The translations under genes and the position numbers were made by a program. This document shows, piece after piece, positions 1 to 7,440 of a stretch of DNA of 34,149 bases. The stretch comes from Novosphingobium sp. AP12 (lineage in GTDB: Bacteria > Pseudomonadota > Alphaproteobacteria > Sphingomonadales > Sphingomonadaceae): the NCBI RefSeq assembly GCF_000281975.1, contig NZ_AKKE01000033.1:1-34149 (forward strand). Direction: 5' to 3'. Numbering within the stretch: the stretch's first letter is position 1; every line of letters starts with the position of its first letter. The notes beneath the pieces were generated by a model. That model worked only from the letters and a program-made list of their open reading frames with translations, was not told the origin of the DNA and did no database searches.

Positions 1-20
1 GGGGCGCCGTAAGGCGCCCC
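1..20. terminator. perfect hairpin at window edge, probable terminator
   Basis: GGGGCGCC and GGCGCCCC form a perfect 8-bp stem around the loop GTAA. No T-run follows. It probably ends a gene lying left of the window; direction cannot be told. Confidence 0.5.
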
Positions 21-235
21 CCCTACTCGATTTAACCATTTGTCGCTGAAATCATTGCGAATTTCGTTGCGACTTGGTCCAAGCGATGGTTAACATCGGC
101 AAGGCCGAAGTCCCTTGGCGGCGAGCGTGGGTGGATGCCGCCAGGCGCGATTCCCTGACACGAGAGTTGCGGCTGCCGGCTTTCCCATTCGATCGCGGGA
201 CAGCCGTTCGATATCTACGGGGGCGACACGGGGGC

Positions 236-1123
236 ATGCAGCAGGACTGGAGGGCCGGGGATCCCGGCGCGGACCATATCACGGTCGATGGAGTGCGTGC
301 GCATCCACGCTTCGACGATGCAAAGGCCGCGTTGATAGATGGGCTGGCCGGGCTCTATCTCGACGATTGGCGGCTACGCGGCCTCGTCGAGTACGACCGC
401 GGGGTGACCTTCATGCTGATCGTCTCGCTCGATGCCATGCGCGACCCGGCGGATGAAGCCGGCGGCGTACCGATGTAGGTCCTGAACGACGTCCTGCCGA
501 CGATGGGCATCGCCCCGGGCCGGCGCATCATCGACCTCGCGACCAATCTGCGCCACGAGGGCCTGCTCGAGAGCGTGCCAGCACCGCACGACGGCCGCGC
601 CCGCATGCTGCGCGCCACGCCGCGCGCCATCGCCGCCGACTGCGACTGGATCGAGGTGTTCCACCGCCCGCTCGCCCTGCTGCGGCCCGAAGAGGATTAC
701 CGCCCCGCGCTCGACCACGATCACGGCTACCAGCGCGCCTTCCGCCTTGCCGGGCTGAAGACGCTCGACATCGCCAACGAGATCATGAGCGCCAATCCGC
801 CGATGGACTATTTTGTACAGGAATCGGTGGGTTTTCGCGTGCTGATGATCCTGATGCAGTCTATCCGCGGCAGGGCCGGAAACCGCACGTCGTCCGGCTT
901 CTACTCCCACGCGGCGCAGCGGGGCGGCATGTCGCGAACTCACGTCAAGAACGTCCTCACCAGAGCAGCGGAGCTTGGTTACGTAGCGTTTTCCGAGCGG
1001 CCCGGCGACTATGTCGAAGTGCGCCCCGTCCTCGTCGATGCGTTCGACCGGTGGACCGCCGAAAGCCTGTCCTCGATCGACCGCGTCCGGGCCTACGCGA
1101 CTTCGGCGGCTGCGCCTTCCTAG
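236..1123 (+). pseudogene. winged-helix (MarR-like) regulator interrupted by an in-frame amber codon
   Basis: One reading frame runs from ATG 236 (G-rich upstream sequence; earlier starts TTG 74 and ATG 86 are possible) to TAG 1121-1123. It is broken only by TAG at 476-478. Protein-like sequence continues on both sides: before the stop it reads ...DEAGGVPM, after it VLNDVLPTMGIAPGRRIIDLA. The region just after the stop looks like a recognition helix and wing (RRIIDLATNLRHEGLLES, then DGRARML), as in MarR-type winged helices. A second helix-turn-helix-like stretch (MSRTHVKNVLTRAAELGYV) lies near the C-terminus. The downstream part alone could start at ATG 503 and give 206 residues. A transcription-factor role is inferred from these motifs; the ligand is unknown. 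Its stop overlaps the convergent MFS stop by four bases (CTAG). Nonsense mutation, sequencing error or stop read-through are all possible. Confidence 0.6.
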
Positions 1124-2400
1124 CCCGCCGCCAGCGCCATCTCGCCGCTGGGCTCGGCGACCGGGCGGCGCGACCGGGTGCGTCCATCCGCGCCGATGCC
1201 GGGGAGCAGGAACAGCAGCGCCATTCCCACGCCCAGCACCGCGATGATCGCGGTCGATGCCTGGTCGTAGGAGCCGGTGCTCCCGTAGCTCAGGTCCATA
1301 GCCGCCGGGGTCAGCCCCTGCGCGAGGATCACGGCGGAGTAGAGCACCGAGTTGATCGAGCCGAAGTGCTTGAGCCCGAAGTATCGCGAGCAGAAGTACG
1401 AAAGCGCGCCGTATTCCGCGCCCATGCCGATGCCGAGCAGCACACCCGCCGCGCTCATGGCGACGCTGCCCTGGCCGAACTGGAGCAGGGCAAGGCCCGC
1501 CATCGCCGCGCCGTACATCGGCACCACCAGCAGCGGCGTGCGGAAGCGGTCGAGCAGACCGCCGGTCACCACCTGCCATGCGGCGGTGACGAGCGCGAAG
1601 GTCGCAATCGTGGCGGTCGCCTCGCCGAGGCCGAAGCCGCGGTCGGTCATCATCGGGACGACGTGGGTGAACACAGCCGTCATGCCGCCGCCGCCGCTCG
1701 CCACCGCGATCAGCAGGACCCAGAAGTGACGGGTCGAGGCCGCCTCGCGCAAGGTCATGCCTTCCATCACGGGCGCGGGCTCGGCCTGCGGCGCGGCGCG
1801 CGGGACGCGGGCCGGGGTGTCGTGCAGCCACAGCCACATCAGCGGGAAGCCGACGACGATCACGATCAGCCCGATCGCGCCGTAAGTCGCGCGCCAGCCG
1901 ATCAGCGGCAGCAATATGCCCGCGACGATCGGCATGACCGTGGCGCCCACACCGTTGCCCACGCCTGCCGTAACGCCCAGCATCAGGCCGCGGCGCTTGT
2001 CGAACCAGTTGGAGACGACCTTGGCGATCATCGGGGAGGCGCAGGTCGCCCCCGCCAGGCCGATCGCGCCGAACTGGGCGTAGAACAGCCAGATGTTCCC
2101 GGTCGTCTGCGACAGGCTCATGATGAGCACGCCGAGTGCCACGTTGCCCGCCAGCACCATCGGCCGCGCGCCGATCCGGTCCATAGTCCGCCCGATCAGC
2201 GGATAGCTCAGCGCGGCCAGGATCGCGATGAGGCCGAGCACGCCCGAGACTGCCGCGCGGGACCATCCCAGGTCCTGGGTGATCGGAACGAGGAACGTAC
2301 CGAAGGTCGCGCTGATGGCGGCCGTGGTGCAGACCAGGTTGCCCATGGTGGCGGCTATGGCAAGTTGAGTGGCGGCACGGTCCCGGGAAGCGGTGGGCAT
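1120..2400 (-). CDS. MFS transporter (monocarboxylate/oxalate-formate antiporter-like)
   Basis: A 426-residue major facilitator protein of the inner membrane with about twelve hydrophobic segments. The N-half shows the loop between helices 2 and 3 as GRTMDRIGARP, and helix 4/5 carries SNWFDKRRGLMLGVTAGVGNGVG, a pattern common in MFS carriers of organic and aromatic acids. The central cytoplasmic loop is rich in Pro and Ala (about residues 190-215). The start at 2400 was chosen because GGAGA lies seven bases upstream; an upstream in-frame start at 2481 would add an uncharged leader with no ribosome site. It is divergent from the ring-opening dioxygenase at 2620, which suggests it imports that cluster's substrate. 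The substrate itself cannot be read from the sequence. Confidence 0.85.
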   Translation of the reverse strand: MPTASRDRAATQLAIAATMGNLVCTTAAISATFGTFLVPITQDLGWSRAAVSGVLGLIAILAALSYPLIGRTMDRIGARPMVLAGNVALGVLIMSLSQTTGNIWLFYAQFGAIGLAGATCASPMIAKVVSNWFDKRRGLMLGVTAGVGNGVGATVMPIVAGILLPLIGWRATYGAIGLIVIVVGFPLMWLWLHDTPARVPRAAPQAEPAPVMEGMTLREAASTRHFWVLLIAVASGGGGMTAVFTHVVPMMTDRGFGLGEATATIATFALVTAAWQVVTGGLLDRFRTPLLVVPMYGAAMAGLALLQFGQGSVAMSAAGVLLGIGMGAEYGALSYFCSRYFGLKHFGSINSVLYSAVILAQGLTPAAMDLSYGSTGSYDQASTAIIAVLGVGMALLFLLPGIGADGRTRSRRPVAEPSGEMALAAG

Positions 2401-2619
2401 CTGGGTCTCCAAAATCCGAATTTCATGGAGTAAATCCCCGCGCGGCCCTGATCCCAAGCGATTATCACTGCGCTGCAACAAATCCTTCGCGCCGTATCAA
2501 GTATGCGCCCTTGCATGCGCGCATCGGCAATCCGAACTTGATGCCCACACCTTGCGGGGCTCACCAGAGAGACGCCGCCGGGAAAACGACCGGGATTCAA
2601 CAAGGGACGATTCGCTGCG

Positions 2620-3459
2620 ATGAATGCTCAGACGGCCGGGATGGCGGCTTCCGACACACAGATGCCAACCTTCTTCATCCCGCACGGCGGCGGGCCCTGC
2701 TTCTTCATGGATTGGTCGGCGATGGGCGGCCCGGCCGACACCTGGGACAAGACCGAGGCGTGGCTGCGCGCCCTCGTCTCGACGCTGCCGGAGAAACCCA
2801 AGGGCATCGTCGTCGTCTCGGGCCACTGGGAGGAGCCGGCCTTCACCGCCTCTGCCGCGGTCGAGCCGGGGATGATCTACGACTACTACGGTTTCCCCCC
2901 GCATACCTACGAGCTGAAGTACCCCGCGCCCGGCGCGCCGCAGTTGGCCGAGCGCATCGTCTCGCTGCTCACCCAGGCGGGCCTGCCAGCGCGTACCGAC
3001 CCTTCGCGCGGGTTCGACCACGGCGTCTTCGTGCCGTTCCTGCTGATCGACCCCGAGGCGTCGATCCCGGTCGTGCCGCTCTCGCTCAAGGCGGACCTCG
3101 ACCCCGCCGAGCACATCGCTGCCGGCCGCGCGCTGGCGCCGCTGCGCGAGGAGGGCATCCTCATCGTTGGTTCGGGCATGAGCTATCACAACATGCGCGG
3201 TTTCCGTACGCCCTCGGCAACCCGCCCCTCGGCGGTGTTCGACCAGTGGCTGACGGGCGCGGTCGAAGCCGCTCCGGCAGAACGTGACGCCAACCTGACG
3301 CATTGGGCCGAGGCTCCGGCCGGCCGCCTTTCTCACCCGCGCGAGGAACACCTGCTGCCGCTCATGGTCGCGGCGGGCGCGGGCGGGGATTCGCCCGGGA
3401 CCAAGGTGTTCGGCGACAACGTCATGATGGCAGACATTTCGGCTTTCCGCTTCGGCTGA
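2620..3459 (+). CDS. DODA-type (LigB superfamily) extradiol ring-opening dioxygenase, YgiD-like
   Basis: A 279-residue cytoplasmic protein of the class III extradiol dioxygenase family that includes plant/bacterial 4,5-DOPA dioxygenase. Visible signatures are PHGGGP with His22, SGHWE with His69, FDHGVFVP with His134, GSGMSYHN with His190 and EEHLLPL with His244. These match the family's metal and catalytic histidines, so an intact active site is likely. The family opens catechol-like rings using Fe(II) or a related metal and O2. Length is usual for the family (about 260-280). The ATG at 2620 has only a distant AAGGGA; ATG at 2641 or 2662, just before PTFFIPHGGG, are alternative starts. It opens the plus-strand series that continues to 8640. 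The true aromatic substrate is unknown. Confidence 0.85.
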   Translation: MNAQTAGMAASDTQMPTFFIPHGGGPCFFMDWSAMGGPADTWDKTEAWLRALVSTLPEKPKGIVVVSGHWEEPAFTASAAVEPGMIYDYYGFPPHTYELKYPAPGAPQLAERIVSLLTQAGLPARTDPSRGFDHGVFVPFLLIDPEASIPVVPLSLKADLDPAEHIAAGRALAPLREEGILIVGSGMSYHNMRGFRTPSATRPSAVFDQWLTGAVEAAPAERDANLTHWAEAPAGRLSHPREEHLLPLMVAAGAGGDSPGTKVFGDNVMMADISAFRFG

Positions 3460-3469
3460 CCGAACAGCT

Positions 3470-3543
3470 CTCTCGCGCCTCGAAGCCCTTGCCGCCGTTC
3501 CGCAAGGTTGTAAGGGTGGCCGCTGTTGTTCGGCGCGCGAGAG
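3470..3543 (+). other. long-range inverted repeat overlapping the ribosome site of the AtzG-like gene
   Basis: CTCTCGCGC at 3470-3478 is perfectly complementary to GCGCGAGAG at 3535-3543, with a 56-base loop. The right arm covers the start of the GAGGAG ribosome site (3541-3546) of the next gene. Pairing in the mRNA would partly hide that site. It may be a chance match in GC-rich DNA. Confidence 0.3.
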
Positions 3544-3552
3544 GAGATGGCG

Positions 3553-3762
3553 GTGACGCAGGCAGAGGCGGCAGGCGGAAAGGCCGCTCGTCCCACCGAG
3601 GACAGCGTGCGCACGCGCATGGCCGAAGCCGGCGTGTCCGCGCCCGCCGAGTGCGTGCCGGGCGTGCTGTCCAATCTGATCGTCCTGCAGGACCACGTCG
3701 CCACTCTGCGCGCCTTCGCCCTCGACCCGCGCAGCGCGAGCGCCATGCGCTTCGAGGCGTGA
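3553..3762 (+). CDS. AtzG-like (DUF4089) small subunit
   Basis: A 69-residue protein matching the AtzG/DUF4089 pattern: an N-terminal helix, then APAECVPGVLSNLIVLQDHV, then LRAFALD and a C-terminal F-E-A. AtzG is a GatC-like chaperone or subunit that wraps around the amidase AtzE in cyanuric acid breakdown; by homology this protein should bind the amidase encoded two bases downstream. The GTG start at 3553 was chosen because GAGGAG (3541-3546) is six bases upstream; ATG 3547 touches the ribosome site directly and TTG 3526 has none. It lies 93 bases after the dioxygenase gene and is probably cotranscribed with it. Family assignment is good; the role in this cluster is inferred from neighbour and family. 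Confidence 0.75.
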   Translation: MTQAEAAGGKAARPTEDSVRTRMAEAGVSAPAECVPGVLSNLIVLQDHVATLRAFALDPRSASAMRFEA

Positions 3763-3764
3763 GC

Positions 3765-5111
3765 ATGAGCCTTCCCCTGACCGCAATCGCCATGGCGGCG
3801 CAGGTGCGCAGCGGTGCCACCACCGCCGTCGATCTGTGCCGCGATGCGCTCGACCATGCCGAGGCTCTCGGGGCCGAGCGCAGCGGTTTCACCCGGCTGC
3901 TGCGCAAGCGGGCGCTGCTGCGCGCCGCCTCGGTCGACAAGCTGGTGGAGGCCGGGCTCGATCCCGGACCGCTGGCGGGCGTGCCGTTCGGCGTGGCGGA
4001 CCTGTTCGACGTGGCCGGAGAGATCACCACGGCGGGCTCGCGCACGCGCCGCAATGCCGCTTTCGCCAGCCGTGACGCCAAGGCCATCGCCCTGCTCGAA
4101 GCGGCAGGCGCGGTGCTCGTCGGTACGCAGAACATGGACGAGCTAGGCTACGGCTTCGTCACCATGAACGCCCACTACGGCACCACCCGCAACCCGCACG
4201 ACCCGGCGCGCGTCGCCGGCGGCGCGGCGGGCGGCTCGGCCGTGGCGGTGGCGACGGGGACCGTGCCGATCAGCCTCGCCTTCGACACCAACGGCTCGCT
4301 GCGTGTGCCCGCCGGGCTCACCGGCGTGATCGGCCTCAAGCCCACATACGGCGATTTGCCGCGTGACGGCGTCTATCCTTTCGTCGAGAGCCTCGACGTG
4401 GTCGGCGCGCTGGGCCGCGACCTCGACGACCTTGCGCTGGTGCGTACGATCCTGCGCGAAGGCGCGCCCGAACGCTCGGACACGCTGCGCGGCGAGATTT
4501 CCTTCGGCCGCCTGATGAGCTGGTTCGACGACAATATCTCCGAGGAAATGCGCGGCCCGCTCGACGCCTTCTGGGCGCGTCTCGGTCGTGTGGGCTTCGA
4601 GTTGCCGCACTCCGAGATCGCCCGCGCCGCCGCCTCGGTCATCATCGCCGCGGAGGGGGCGAGCCTGCACCGCCCCGCGCTCGAGGCCGATCCCATGCAG
4701 TTCGAGCCGCCGGTCCGCGAACGGCTGCTGGCCGGGCTGCTGCTTCCGAGCGACGACTACCTTGCCGCCCAGCGCTTCCGGAGCTGGATCCAGGCGCGCC
4801 TGCGCCGCCAGTTCGAGCTGGCCGACGTCCTCTTCACTCCCGCCGCGCCCGGCTTCGCGCCGCTGATCGCCGACCCGGTGATGACCTTCGAGGGCAAGTC
4901 GATCCCGGCGCGCAGCCACCTCGGCATCTACACCCAGCCGATCAGCCTGATGGGCCTGCCCGCGCTGGTGCTGCCGCTGGCGGGCAACTTCGCGATGCCG
5001 CTCGGCATCCAGCTCATCAGCGCTGCGGGTAACGAGCCGCTCTTGTTCCGCGCGGCGCGGCAGTTGATCGACAAGGGGCTCTGCGCGGTACCGGTGCCGC
5101 CGGCGGGCTGA
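3765..5111 (+). CDS. AtzE-like amidase-signature protein with degraded catalytic triad
   Basis: A 448-residue amidase-signature protein, closest in layout to AtzE (1-carboxybiuret hydrolase) and GatA. The fold markers are present: AGVPFGV near 71-77, DTNGSLRVPA at 174-183, GLKPTYG at 190-196 and LPALVLPL near the C-terminus. The family uses a Lys / cis-Ser / Ser triad. Here the nucleophile Ser178 is kept, but the Lys position is Ala78 (GVADLFD instead of GVKDLFD) and the cis-Ser position is Ala154 (GGAAGGSA instead of GGSSGGSA). The spacings, 76 and 24 residues, equal those I recall for AtzE (K74/S150/S174). The frame is otherwise intact, with no stops, so this is not ordinary decay. Loss of normal amidase activity is inferred; a changed reaction or a structural role is possible. 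ATG 3765 follows the AtzG-like stop by two bases. Confidence 0.8.
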   Translation: MSLPLTAIAMAAQVRSGATTAVDLCRDALDHAEALGAERSGFTRLLRKRALLRAASVDKLVEAGLDPGPLAGVPFGVADLFDVAGEITTAGSRTRRNAAFASRDAKAIALLEAAGAVLVGTQNMDELGYGFVTMNAHYGTTRNPHDPARVAGGAAGGSAVAVATGTVPISLAFDTNGSLRVPAGLTGVIGLKPTYGDLPRDGVYPFVESLDVVGALGRDLDDLALVRTILREGAPERSDTLRGEISFGRLMSWFDDNISEEMRGPLDAFWARLGRVGFELPHSEIARAAASVIIAAEGASLHRPALEADPMQFEPPVRERLLAGLLLPSDDYLAAQRFRSWIQARLRRQFELADVLFTPAAPGFAPLIADPVMTFEGKSIPARSHLGIYTQPISLMGLPALVLPLAGNFAMPLGIQLISAAGNEPLLFRAARQLIDKGLCAVPVPPAG

Positions 5112-5216
5112 GCCTTCGCGGCTTTCGAGGCCCGTCCGTCAACAATTGCGCCGTTTTCGCACAAGCCGCCGCCCGGCTCTGCGCTAGAGTGCAGGCACAA
5201 GGACGGGCGGGGACGC

Positions 5217-6584
5217 ATGCAGGCAGACACACTCATCACCGGCGCTTGCCTCATCACGGTGGATGCGCAGCGCCGCATCATCCGGGACGGAGCGGTCGCC
5301 ATCGCCGGCGACACCATCGTCGCGGTGGGCAAGAGCGCCGACCTCGCCGGGATCGATGCGCGCGAGGTGATCGACGGCTCGCGGTTCGTGCTGACGCCGG
5401 GCTTCGTGAACTGCCACGTCCATATCACCGAGACGCTGATCCGCGGCTTCATCCCCGGCGACCTGCCGTTCGACGAGACCTTGGGCCGCTGGGTCATCCC
5501 GCTCTATAAAGACCACTCGCCGGCCGAACAGATCGTCGCCGCGAAGCTGGCCATAGCCGCGATGCTGCGCACCGGCACGACGACGTTCCTGGAAGCCGGC
5601 ACGATCATCGCCTTTGACGAGGTCATGGCCGCGATCGAGAGCACCGGCATCCGCGCCCGCACCGGCCGCTGGACCGAGGACCGCGCCTGGGACCCCTCCG
5701 CCGATGCCGAGGCGCTCACCCGCGAGGCGCTGGCCGCGCTCGAAGCCGACCTCGAAAGCTACCCGCAGGACGGGCGCCGCATTGCCGCCTGGCCCAACCT
5801 CATCGGCCACATGACCGCGACCGATGAACTCTGGCGCAGCGTCACCGATCTCGCCAAACGTACCGGCACCCGGGTGTCGGCGCACATGAGCCCGGTGGGC
5901 GGCGATTCCGAATGGTATCTCGCCAATACCGGCCGCCGCGCGGTGGAGCATCTTTCCGACATCGGCGTGCTGGGGCCGCACCTCAACCTCGTCCACATGG
6001 TCCACATTGACGCGCACGAGGCGGAGTTGGTCGCGGCGAGCGGCACCAACGTCACGCACTGCCCCGACGCCTCGCTGCGCAGCGGCTACGGCGTCACGCA
6101 TCGCGGCCTGTTCCCGGAAATGGCGAAGGCGGGCGTCAACCTCGCGCTCGGCACGGACGGGGCGGACAACCACGACATGATGCGGGTGATGGCGCTCATG
6201 GCCTCGCTGTTCCGCGATGCGCGCGAGGACCGCTCGCTGTTCCCCGCGCACGAGGCGCTAGAGATGGGCACGCTGAACGGCGCCAAGGTGCTCGGCCTGT
6301 CCGACACGATGGGCGCGCTCGCCGTGGGCATGAAGGCGGACATCGTCGCCCACGACATGCGGCGGCCCGAATGGTGCCCGCTCAACAACCCGGTCGAGCA
6401 GTTGATTTCCTCGGCCGACGGGCGAGGCGTGCATTCGGTGTGGGTGGACGGCGTGCGGGTGGTGGACGACTACCGCTGCACCCTGATCGACGAGGACGCG
6501 CTTTATGCCGAGGGGCAGGCGGCGGCTCAGGCGGTGCTCGGCCGCTCCGGCCTGCCGCTCGTCAGCGAATGGCCGATCGGCTGA
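5217..6584 (+). CDS. amidohydrolase (AtzB/TrzA/cytosine-deaminase-like)
   Basis: A 455-residue metal-dependent hydrolase of the TIM-barrel amidohydrolase superfamily. After an N-terminal beta segment (residues 1-60) comes PGFVNCHVHITE with metal ligands His67 and His69. Further ligands are His223 (SAHMS), His260 or His263 (LVHMVH) and Asp314 (LGTDGADNH); THCPDASLRSG at 280-290 is the usual motif before the last strand. The family deaminates or dechlorinates N-heterocycles and related amines, with AtzB, TrzA and S-adenosylhomocysteine deaminase as examples; it also includes cyclic amide hydrolases. The start at 5217 follows GGCGGGGAC. It sits 105 bases after the AtzE-like gene and 23 bases before the TauD-like gene, so one transcript is likely. 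The exact substrate is not determinable. Confidence 0.8.
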   Translation: MQADTLITGACLITVDAQRRIIRDGAVAIAGDTIVAVGKSADLAGIDAREVIDGSRFVLTPGFVNCHVHITETLIRGFIPGDLPFDETLGRWVIPLYKDHSPAEQIVAAKLAIAAMLRTGTTTFLEAGTIIAFDEVMAAIESTGIRARTGRWTEDRAWDPSADAEALTREALAALEADLESYPQDGRRIAAWPNLIGHMTATDELWRSVTDLAKRTGTRVSAHMSPVGGDSEWYLANTGRRAVEHLSDIGVLGPHLNLVHMVHIDAHEAELVAASGTNVTHCPDASLRSGYGVTHRGLFPEMAKAGVNLALGTDGADNHDMMRVMALMASLFRDAREDRSLFPAHEALEMGTLNGAKVLGLSDTMGALAVGMKADIVAHDMRRPEWCPLNNPVEQLISSADGRGVHSVWVDGVRVVDDYRCTLIDEDALYAEGQAAAQAVLGRSGLPLVSEWPIG

Positions 6585-6607
6585 AACACACGAAGGGACG
6601 CACGCAA

Positions 6608-7423
6608 GTGGAATACTCGGCAATCACGGTCACGCCGCTCACCCCCGGCATCGGCGGCACCGTTTCGGGCGTGGACCTGACGCAGCCGCTGTCGGACCTC
6701 GTGGTGGCGGAACTGCACCGCGCGCTCGAGGACCGGCTGGTGATCTTCTTCCGCGACCAGCCGCTCGACCACGAGGCGCACATCCGCTTCTCGAAGTACT
6801 TCGGGGGCATCCACATCGCGCCCAGCACCAAGCCGTGGCAGGCGCCCGGCTATCCCGAAGCGACGATCATCCACGCCGACGCCGATTCCACTTTCGTCGC
6901 GGGCGAGGACTGGCACTCGGACATGAGCTGCGACCCCGAGCCGCCGCTGGGGTCGGTGCTCTATCTCCACACCGTGCCCCCGGTCGGCGGCGATACCGTG
7001 TTCTCGAACATGTACGCGGCATACGACGCGCTGTCCGACCGGATGAAGGCGCACCTCGAGGGGCTGAATGCGATGCACGACGCCGTGGTCGGCTTCGGCG
7101 GCATCACGCCCGAGGGCATGACGCTGCCGCGCACAAGTCATCCGGTGATCCGCACCCATCCATGGACCGGGCGCAAGGCGATCTACGTGAACAAGGGCTT
7201 CACCACTTACATCGAGGGCATCCCGCGCGCGGAAAGCGACGCGCTGCTCGGCTACCTGTTCCAGCACGTTCAGGCGCCGATGTTCCAGTGCCGCTTCTCG
7301 TGGCAGCCGCACTCGATCGCGTTCTGGGACAACCGCTGCGCCCAGCACTCGGCGATCTGGGATTACTTCCCGCAGACCCGCTCGGGCTTCCGCGTGCAGA
7401 TCATGGGCGACGTACCGCTTTGA
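6608..7423 (+). CDS. TauD/TfdA-family Fe(II)/2-oxoglutarate dioxygenase
   Basis: A 271-residue cytoplasmic oxygenase. The 2-His-1-Asp iron site is visible as WHSDMS (His103, Asp105) and the distal His247 in NRCAQHSAIWDYFP. The downstream Arg pair (Arg258, Arg262) fits 2-oxoglutarate binding. The N-terminus TPGIGGTVSGVDL is typical of TauD/TfdA, and Phe47-Phe48-Arg49-Asp50 matches the family FRDQ motif. The family hydroxylates taurine, 2,4-D, alkylsulfonates and similar small acids, releasing a leaving group by hemiacetal collapse. The GTG start at 6608 is used because GAAGGGA lies about nine bases upstream; no ATG is near. It is embedded between an amidohydrolase and an MFS transporter, so a role in opening the imported compound is inferred. 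Confidence 0.85.
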   Translation: MEYSAITVTPLTPGIGGTVSGVDLTQPLSDLVVAELHRALEDRLVIFFRDQPLDHEAHIRFSKYFGGIHIAPSTKPWQAPGYPEATIIHADADSTFVAGEDWHSDMSCDPEPPLGSVLYLHTVPPVGGDTVFSNMYAAYDALSDRMKAHLEGLNAMHDAVVGFGGITPEGMTLPRTSHPVIRTHPWTGRKAIYVNKGFTTYIEGIPRAESDALLGYLFQHVQAPMFQCRFSWQPHSIAFWDNRCAQHSAIWDYFPQTRSGFRVQIMGDVPL

Positions 7424-7440
7424 CGCCGGCCTCCGCCGCC

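Noticed and set aside
374..2433. Long open frames on both strands over the MFS gene (630 and 460 codons)
   Set aside because: Low-complexity Arg/His/Asp-rich translations; the MFS frame with a ribosome site and membrane segments is the real gene.
2500..2545. ATGCGC...GCGCAT repeat near 2511-2533 as an operator for the first regulator
   Set aside because: The arms are short, GC-rich and overlap a run of similar words, so chance is likely; no second copy was found.
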